From: Streptomyces sp. CG4
GTDB taxonomy: Bacteria; Actinomycetota; Actinomycetes; Streptomycetales; Streptomycetaceae
Direction of reading: 5' to 3'
Length of the DNA: 64,000 bases
Assembly (NCBI RefSeq): GCF_041080655.1
Contig: NZ_CP163525.1
Span: 5,022,001 to 5,086,000 of the forward strand
Shown here piece after piece: positions 59,869-64,000 of the stretch; the stretch's first letter is position 1, and each line of letters starts with the position of its first letter. Below the pieces are notes generated by a model. It was not told where the DNA came from. It made no database searches and saw nothing but the letters and a program-made list of their open reading frames with translations. The position numbers were made by a program, and so were the translations under genes.

Positions 59869-60605
59869 GGTGACAGGTCCCAGCTCGGCATGGCCACGGC
59901 CCGGCGGTAGTCCCGGAGCTACAGGCGGGCCTGGCTGCCTCATCGTGGTGTGCGGTGTTGACACCCCCAGACACCCTGACACCACGCGGTAGACGTGCCG
60001 GATCTGTGTCATGGCCGGTCGGGTCTGTGCCCGGCCGGCCGTTTCGCGGACCTAGCGCTCAAGGACGCGATCCGGTCGAGCAGGTCGAGGGGAACAGCGG
60101 CCATGGCTGGCGCGACTCTGATCGAAAACGTCGGCTGCTGCTGCCCACCTCACACGCTTTCGAAGTCTGTTGGTGGCTCGTAAAGCCACGTGCAGGGGCG
60201 TTCACCTGCGTTCATGGTCGGCCGGCCGCCGACGCGGGCATGGCTTGGGGTCTCGCCTGAACGGCCGTGAACGGAGCTGGATGAGACGGAAACGGCCTCG
60301 CTACCCGCCTGCCCTAGCCGAGAACCGCGTTTCCGTGGGCCTCAGCCGACGAACGTCAACCACGATGGCGAGTGCGGCGAACGATTGGGCGCGCGTGTGC
60401 CTCGCTGCACCCCCAGCGGCCGCAGCCGCGCTATCGGGCTTTGTCGTCGACGACAGCAAGCCGCGATGGCTGGCACCCCCAACGCGCACGGTGGATGCCT
60501 CGTGCGGGTGAGACGCGGCGGCGGAAGGGTTGTCAACAAGACCGCGACGGTAGGCACCCGTGGCAGGGCCGAGACCGCCACGACGTTGAAAGAAAGAAGG
60601 TAGCC
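59869..60605. other. non-coding element region with second left-end repeat
   Basis: 737 nt without a supported gene. 60151-60293 repeats the element left end at 58191-58333, including a decayed tRNA-Ser-like core (ACACGCTTTCGAAG) and the GAGACGGAAAC motif. 60343-60407 repeats the sequence near 59226. It probably marks the junction of two tandem elements. Confidence 0.65.
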
Positions 60606-61010
60606 ATGGTTTCAGTGCTGCCGACCGGCCGGGGTCGCTCGCTGTCGCGGATCGCAGTCGTACTCGCGTTGAGTGCGTTCGTCACGCTCGGTACGACCGT
60701 GGCGGAGGCGCCCGCCGTCGAATCATTCACGATCAACACCCCCACGAACGTCGTGGTCTGCCAGCCTGTCCTGATCACTTGGTCGGGCGGAGAGGCGCCG
60801 TACTCCCTGACGATTCTGCCTGGCTCGCAACCCGGTGCAGCACCGTTGCGGGATCTCGGCCAGCAGGATGGGACCTCGTACACGTGGACGGCTGACCTTC
60901 CGGCGGGGACGAGCGTGGGACTGACCCTCAAGGACAGCACAGGCCAAGTTGCCCAGAGCGCCCCATTCACCATCAATGACGGCCCTGACCACAGTTGTGT
61001 TCGTCCATAG
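60606..61010 (+). CDS. secreted protein with Kre9/KNH-like Ig domain
   Basis: 134 aa. Signal peptide about 1-34 (RIAVVLALSAFVTLGTTVAE). The mature domain reads CQPVLITWSGGEAPYSLTIL, QQDGTSYTWTADLPAGTSVG and LTLKDSTGQVAQSAPFTI. This CQPV-WSGG-PY...SYTW pattern is, as I recall, typical of fungal Ser/Thr-rich GPI-anchored (Kre9/KNH) proteins. No anchor is seen here, so it should be secreted. AAGAAGG lies upstream of the ATG. Confidence 0.72.
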   Translation: MVSVLPTGRGRSLSRIAVVLALSAFVTLGTTVAEAPAVESFTINTPTNVVVCQPVLITWSGGEAPYSLTILPGSQPGAAPLRDLGQQDGTSYTWTADLPAGTSVGLTLKDSTGQVAQSAPFTINDGPDHSCVRP

Positions 61011-61043
61011 GCTCGCTGCTGTACGACCCCTGAAACGCCAGTG

Positions 61044-61063
61044 GCCCCGGAATGATCCGGGGC
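61044..61063. terminator. hairpin next to tRNA-Arg fragment
   Basis: GCCCCGGA and TCCGGGGC pair around ATGA. It resembles the terminator behind the intact tRNA-Arg at 11859-11886 and may have moved with the tRNA fragment. Confidence 0.65.
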
Positions 61064-61069
61064 TTCTGA

Positions 61070-61117
61070 TCTGTGTGCACTCGGCAGGATTCGAACCTGC
61101 AACCTTCTGATCCGTAG
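61070..61117 (-). other. 3' fragment of tRNA-Arg(ACG)
   Basis: These 48 nt are identical (opposite strand) to 11809-11856, from the anticodon loop of tRNA-Arg(ACG) to just past its end. The 5' half is absent, so it is not a tRNA gene. It is a likely attachment-site relic of another element. Confidence 0.85.
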
Positions 61118-61163
61118 CTCTACAGAGACGGGTCATTGAAGGTCATACAGGCTGCCGGGAGGC

Positions 61164-61589
61164 TCATGAGGGCCGGTGTGGGGCGCTGCCGGTTGCTGTG
61201 GTTGCGGTACTGCGCTGCTGTACAGAGCCTGCCCGACCGGCCTGGGCGGTCACCCAGTCCAGAAGCGCGTCCGCCAGATCGGAAAGGGATCTTCCCTCGC
61301 CCAGAAGGACAAAGCGGCAGTCGAGATGGTCTCCTGGATTGTGCGGGTTCAGGGTGCCACAGCGCAGACCTGTACGGTCGATCTGTCCGCCCAGGCAGGT
61401 ACTCCCGAGTCGCGTCCACACCAGCAGGCCCTCTGTCCATAGCACTTCGGTGGGGAAGTCCACGCAAAAGTCTTCAGGTTCCGGCGCTCCACTCGGCCAG
61501 CTTGTGACGCGGGCCGCCAGGTGTTCGACCACTGGCCGCCAGTCTTCGCCGAACTCCCAGTCTGCGAGATAGTCATCGAACGTGCTCAT
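61164..61589 (-). CDS. hypothetical protein coupled to DUF1152 gene
   Basis: 141 aa: MSTFDDYLADWEFGEDWRPV, then FCVDFPTEVLWTEGLLVWTR and GDHLDCRFVLLGEGRSLSDL. Its ATG overlaps the DUF1152 stop as ATGA, so the two are co-translated. No family recognised. The C-terminal 20 residues are low-complexity. Confidence 0.7.
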   Translation of the reverse strand: MSTFDDYLADWEFGEDWRPVVEHLAARVTSWPSGAPEPEDFCVDFPTEVLWTEGLLVWTRLGSTCLGGQIDRTGLRCGTLNPHNPGDHLDCRFVLLGEGRSLSDLADALLDWVTAQAGRAGSVQQRSTATTATGSAPHRPS

Positions 61590-62782
61590 CTGGCTAGTGA
61601 ATCAGTGCTAGGAGAGCGGTGGGGTGATCTCACGCCTGAGCAGCGGCTTCGCCGACCCAGATCAAGATTCACCGTGATGCGCCACAGAGACGCGTCGTAC
61701 TGCTCCGGACGGCTGTTGAGGAGCAGCTCGCGTAGATCGTGGCGCTGGTTGCCGTTGAGGTTCAGGGCCTCGGTGATGTGGCGGAACGTCGTGTGGGTGA
61801 CTCCGCGGCTTCGGGCCTCGGCCTCGAACTGGTCGAGCTGAGGCAGGATCGCTTCGGGGTCCATCGGCACCGATGGCTGGTCCTTGAGCCATGAGGCCTT
61901 GTTGCGCTCGTAGTCGATCTCCGAGAAACCGCAGACTTCACGGCTGTACGCCTCGACCTCGTCCAGTGTCGTGGTCGTCAAGATGGAGCGGGCAAGCTGG
62001 TTGCGGCTCAACGCTTGGTCCAGGTCGACCTCATGGACCGTCGGCCCTTCGTCAGTCAGCGGAACGGGAAGGCCGGCATCCCGCACCTCGCAAGTACCCC
62101 GTACTCCTCGCGCCGTGGCCGCGAGCATCCCGGTTGCCTCGGAGGGGTGCCACTCCAGGACGGAGCCGATCGGCTCCACGTCCCCTGTCGTGAAGGTGTG
62201 CACGAGGGGGCCCAGCAAGCCGCGAAGATCGTCTGCCGGGAGTTCACCGTCCAAGCCTGGGCCTGTCACCAACAGCCGGATGGCCGTGTTTACCTGGCAG
62301 CACGCGGCCAAGGTGAGGGCATCGGCAAGGGGACTCTTCAGCGTCGGCTCATCGCCTCGCGCGAGGATGTCACCCCCCACGTCCAGGAGGTCAATCGACT
62401 CCGGGCCCAAGTGACTGACCAGCTCTTCGAGTTGGCGCGTGATGCCCTCGGCGCCGTGGTGGGGGCCGATCAGGGCGAAGGCGTGCGGGAGTTCTGCGGC
62501 GAGTCGGGGGAGCGTCGATCCCGCTGGAGCGATCGGGCGGGCCGTGGCCGACACCGACCAGACGGCGGGTGTCATGGGTTCGAGGCCCGTGAAGTCGGCC
62601 ACTCCTCGTGGGCCCGGTAGTGGGTCGATCAGGAGGCGGTCCCACGCGTACGTGAAGATCACCGCATTGCCATCGTCGCCGTACAGGGCGGCATCGAGCA
62701 TTGCGGCGGCGACCGCGTCGCCCCCTCCTGTGGCCGTAAGGCCGGCTACTGCCCCCAGCGGCAGCAGATCCGACGCGAGCAC
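61586..62782 (-). CDS. DUF1152-domain protein, 5' end disturbed
   Basis: 398 aa if it starts at GTG 62782. It matches actinobacterial DUF1152 proteins, as I recall: TATGGGDAVAAAMLDAALYG, VIFTYAWDRLLIDPLPGPRG, ESIDLLDVGGDILARGDEPT, HPSEATGMLAATARGVRGTC, VCGFSEIDYERNKASWL. Function unknown. The N-terminus meets a truncated integrase on the opposite strand, so the native start may be lost; there is no good ribosome site. Confidence 0.75.
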   Translation of the reverse strand: MLASDLLPLGAVAGLTATGGGDAVAAAMLDAALYGDDGNAVIFTYAWDRLLIDPLPGPRGVADFTGLEPMTPAVWSVSATARPIAPAGSTLPRLAAELPHAFALIGPHHGAEGITRQLEELVSHLGPESIDLLDVGGDILARGDEPTLKSPLADALTLAACCQVNTAIRLLVTGPGLDGELPADDLRGLLGPLVHTFTTGDVEPIGSVLEWHPSEATGMLAATARGVRGTCEVRDAGLPVPLTDEGPTVHEVDLDQALSRNQLARSILTTTTLDEVEAYSREVCGFSEIDYERNKASWLKDQPSVPMDPEAILPQLDQFEAEARSRGVTHTTFRHITEALNLNGNQRHDLRELLLNSRPEQYDASLWRITVNLDLGRRSRCSGVRSPHRSPSTDSLAR

Positions 62783-63226
62783 AAGAACACCAAGTCCCGT
62801 GCCGGACGGCGCACCATCGGTCTCCCGGACCCGCTGATCAAGCTCCTCCGGTATCACCAGGAGGAGCAGGAGCGGGAGCGGGCCGAAGCCGGTACCGACT
62901 GGGAGGACAAGGGCTGTGTCTTCGCCTCGCCGGTCGGCGAGCCTCTCAGCCCCAACACCGACTACCACGTCTGGAAGCAGCTCCTGCGGGACGCTGGCGT
63001 ACGGGACGGGCGCCTCCACGACGCTCGCCACACCGCCGCGACCGTGCTCCTGATCCTCGGCGTCCCGGACGTCGTGATCGACGCGATCATGGGCTGGGAG
63101 CCTGGGGGAGCGGCACGGATGCGCGCCCGCTACGTGCATGTGACCGGCGTCATGCTCCGGAAGGTCGCTCAGCAAGTCGGAGACGCCCTGTGGGCGGCGC
63201 CTGGAGCGGGCCAGGAAGCCAACTGA
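62762..63226 (+). pseudogene. 5'-truncated tyrosine integrase
   Basis: The frame, read from 62762, encodes the C-terminal ~154 residues: HKNTKSRAGRRTIGLPDPLI (beta-hairpin Lys), VFASPVGEPLSPNTDYHVWK, RLHDARHTAATVLLILGVPD (the HxxR box) and MRARYVHVTGVMLRK (catalytic Tyr). The N-terminal arm and core domains and the first catalytic Arg are gone; upstream sequence belongs to DUF1152 on the other strand. It lies next to the tRNA-Ser attachment site, as in SLP1/pSAM2-type elements. Confidence 0.85.
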
Positions 63227-63252
63227 GACGGAAACTGAGACGGGCAAACGCC

Positions 63253-63286
63253 AGAGGGCCGGACCACTTTCATGGTCCGGCCCTCT
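63253..63286. terminator. terminator between integrase and tRNA-Ser
   Basis: AGAGGGCCGGACCA and TGGTCCGGCCCTCT form a perfect 14-bp stem with a CTTTCA loop. It can serve the integrase and the tRNA, which converge here. GAGACGGAAACTGAGACGG at 63225-63243 may be an integrase arm site. Confidence 0.85.
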
Positions 63287-63292
63287 GAGCTG

Positions 63293-63347
63293 GCGGAGGA
63301 TACGAGATTCGAACTCGTGAGGGGTTGCCCCCAACACGCTTTCCAAG
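63293..63347. other. attachment-site repeat inside tRNA-Ser(GGA)
   Basis: These 55 bp are identical to 58151-58205. The element carries its own copy of the tRNA 3' part, which restores the tRNA gene on integration. Confidence 0.88.
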
Positions 63348-63378
63348 CGTGCGCCCTAGGCCTCTAGGCGAATCCTCC
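63294..63378 (-). tRNA. tRNA-Ser(GGA)
   Basis: The acceptor is GGAGGAT/ATCCTCC. The anticodon arm CACGC-TTGGAAA-GCGTG gives anticodon GGA. It has a long variable arm and T-loop GAGTTCGAATCTC. It is 85 nt. Its 3' part is the integration site of the element to the left. Confidence 0.95.
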
Positions 63379-63499
63379 GCCGGAAACATTACATGACCGA
63401 GGGGAGTGCTCGCGAACTCGTTCCCGCAGGCCTGGATCGGGTGTGGCGGTGGCCGGTGATCGGGTACTGACCGCGGGCCGGGATCGGGTACTGTGGGGC

Positions 63500-63592
63500 A
63501 CAGCCCCTCACGCGGCGCTATCTGACTGAACTCCCCCAGGGCCGGAAGGCAGCAAGGGTAGGTCGGCTCTGGCGGGTGCGTGGGGGGCCCTT
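63500..63592 (+). ncRNA. ffs: signal recognition particle RNA (4.5S/scRNA)
   Basis: It contains the universally conserved SRP helix 8 loop GGCCGGAAGGCAGCAAGGGT, flanked by pairing arms (AGCCCCTCACGC with GCGTGGGGGGCC). T-rich sequence (TTGTTTT) follows. The position just upstream of dnaX is the usual place in Streptomyces. Ends are approximate. Confidence 0.9.
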
Positions 63593-63633
63593 GTTTTCCC
63601 GGGTTGTCAGTGGGCGCCTATAACCTCGTAGGC

Positions 63634-64000
63634 GTGTCGTCTCTCGCGCTGTACCGCCGCTATCGCCCGGAGACCTTTGCCGAGGTCATCGGGCAGGAGC
63701 ATGTCACCGACCCGCTGCAGCAGGCGCTGCGGAACAACCGGGTCAATCACGCGTACCTGTTCAGCGGTCCGCGCGGCTGCGGCAAGACGACCAGCGCGCG
63801 CATCCTCGCCCGCTGTCTGAACTGTGAGCAAGGTCCCACTCCGACCCCGTGCGGCGAGTGCCAGTCCTGCCGCGACCTCGCGCGGAACGGACCGGGCTCC
63901 ATCGACGTCATCGAGATCGACGCGGCTTCGCACGGTGGTGTGGACGACGCCCGTGAGCTGCGCGAGAAGGCGTTCTTCGGCCCCGCGAGCAGCCGGTACA
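63634..64000 (+). CDS. dnaX: DNA polymerase III subunits gamma/tau, 3' end outside window
   Basis: The first 122 codons are present, from GTG. It begins SSLALYRRYRPETFAEVIGQ, with Walker A GPRGCGKTTSARILA and the zinc site CLNCEQGP then CGECQSC, and VIEIDAASHGGVDDARELRE. It is the clamp-loader ATPase of the replisome. ffs lies directly upstream. Confidence 0.96.
   Translation, partial: MSSLALYRRYRPETFAEVIGQEHVTDPLQQALRNNRVNHAYLFSGPRGCGKTTSARILARCLNCEQGPTPTPCGECQSCRDLARNGPGSIDVIEIDAASHGGVDDARELREKAFFGPASSRY

Noticed and set aside
60151..60175. tRNA-Ser(CGA)-like gene suggested by CTTTCGAAG
   Set aside because: Only about 15 bases look tRNA-like; there is no T-arm or acceptor. It is a decayed copy of the element left end.
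63607..63933. Minus-strand frame opposite dnaX
   Set aside because: Antisense to the conserved Walker A and zinc site of DnaX.

Overview
The window is high-GC actinobacterial DNA that reads as a Streptomyces chromosome. The case rests on the paired SigF/SigN-type sigma factors beside a TadA and TadA-associated gene pair, upp, a Streptomyces subtilisin-inhibitor-like protein, an AfsA-like hotdog protein, many GTG starts and ATGA gene overlaps, and the ffs-dnaX junction at the right end. Most of the window looks like conserved chromosomal backbone. The accessory parts are a compact biosynthetic operon at 49.1-55.4 kb and a remnant integrative element at a tRNA-Ser at 58.15-63.35 kb.

Layout. 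0-3.1 kb: an operon resembling the mycobacterial side-chain (igr) degradation set, with a MaoC-DUF35 protein, an acyl-CoA dehydrogenase, a MaoC hydratase and an Ltp2-like thiolase-fold lyase. 3.4-5.8 kb: a SigE-family sigma factor and an acyl-CoA ligase behind a perfect palindrome. 5.9-10.5 kb: a giant PAS protein with degenerate kinase and receiver modules. 10.8-14.1 kb: a protease inhibitor, tRNA-Ser(GCT), tRNA-Arg(ACG), a MarR regulator and small genes. 14.2-20.4 kb: a response regulator, a sensor kinase and two polyprenyl-linked glycosyltransferases. 20.4-22.7 kb: an MFS pump and a TetR regulator behind a perfect 16-bp inverted repeat. 22.7-25.5 kb: an oxidoreductase, a NUDIX hydrolase and gene fragments. 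25.6-29.7 kb: MarR, an MFS pump with carboxypeptidase-regulatory-like domains, and YceI. 30-37.7 kb: sigN, sigF, tRNA-Ser(CGA), tadA, upp and a LytR_C protein. 37.7-40.2 kb: small proteins, HdeD and a HhH-GPD protein. 40.2-44.9 kb: an iron-box operon of an N-terminal-nucleophile acylase, a siderophore-type acetyltransferase, a cupin and an SDR. 45-48.8 kb: a copper-resistance protein, a LysR regulator and an EamA transporter.

49.1-55.4 kb is a seven-gene, tightly coupled operon with its own promoter-like hexamers and terminator. It encodes an ACP, a ketosynthase, a half-length ketosynthase-like partner, an acyl-activating enzyme, a type II thioesterase with Cys in place of the usual Ser, an aldo/keto reductase and an AfsA-like tandem-hotdog protein. 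I do not recognise it as a characterised pathway. It is the best candidate here for an undescribed system, probably making a small ACP-derived lipid or lactone.

55.5-57.9 kb is a WYL/helicase-associated protein. From 58.15 kb to 63.35 kb a 55-bp direct repeat of the tRNA-Ser(GGA) 3' part brackets a decayed, apparently tandem integrative element. It holds a truncated tyrosine integrase, DUF1152 and SMI1-like genes, small secreted or Ig-like proteins and a stray tRNA-Arg 3' fragment. The window ends with ffs and the start of dnaX.
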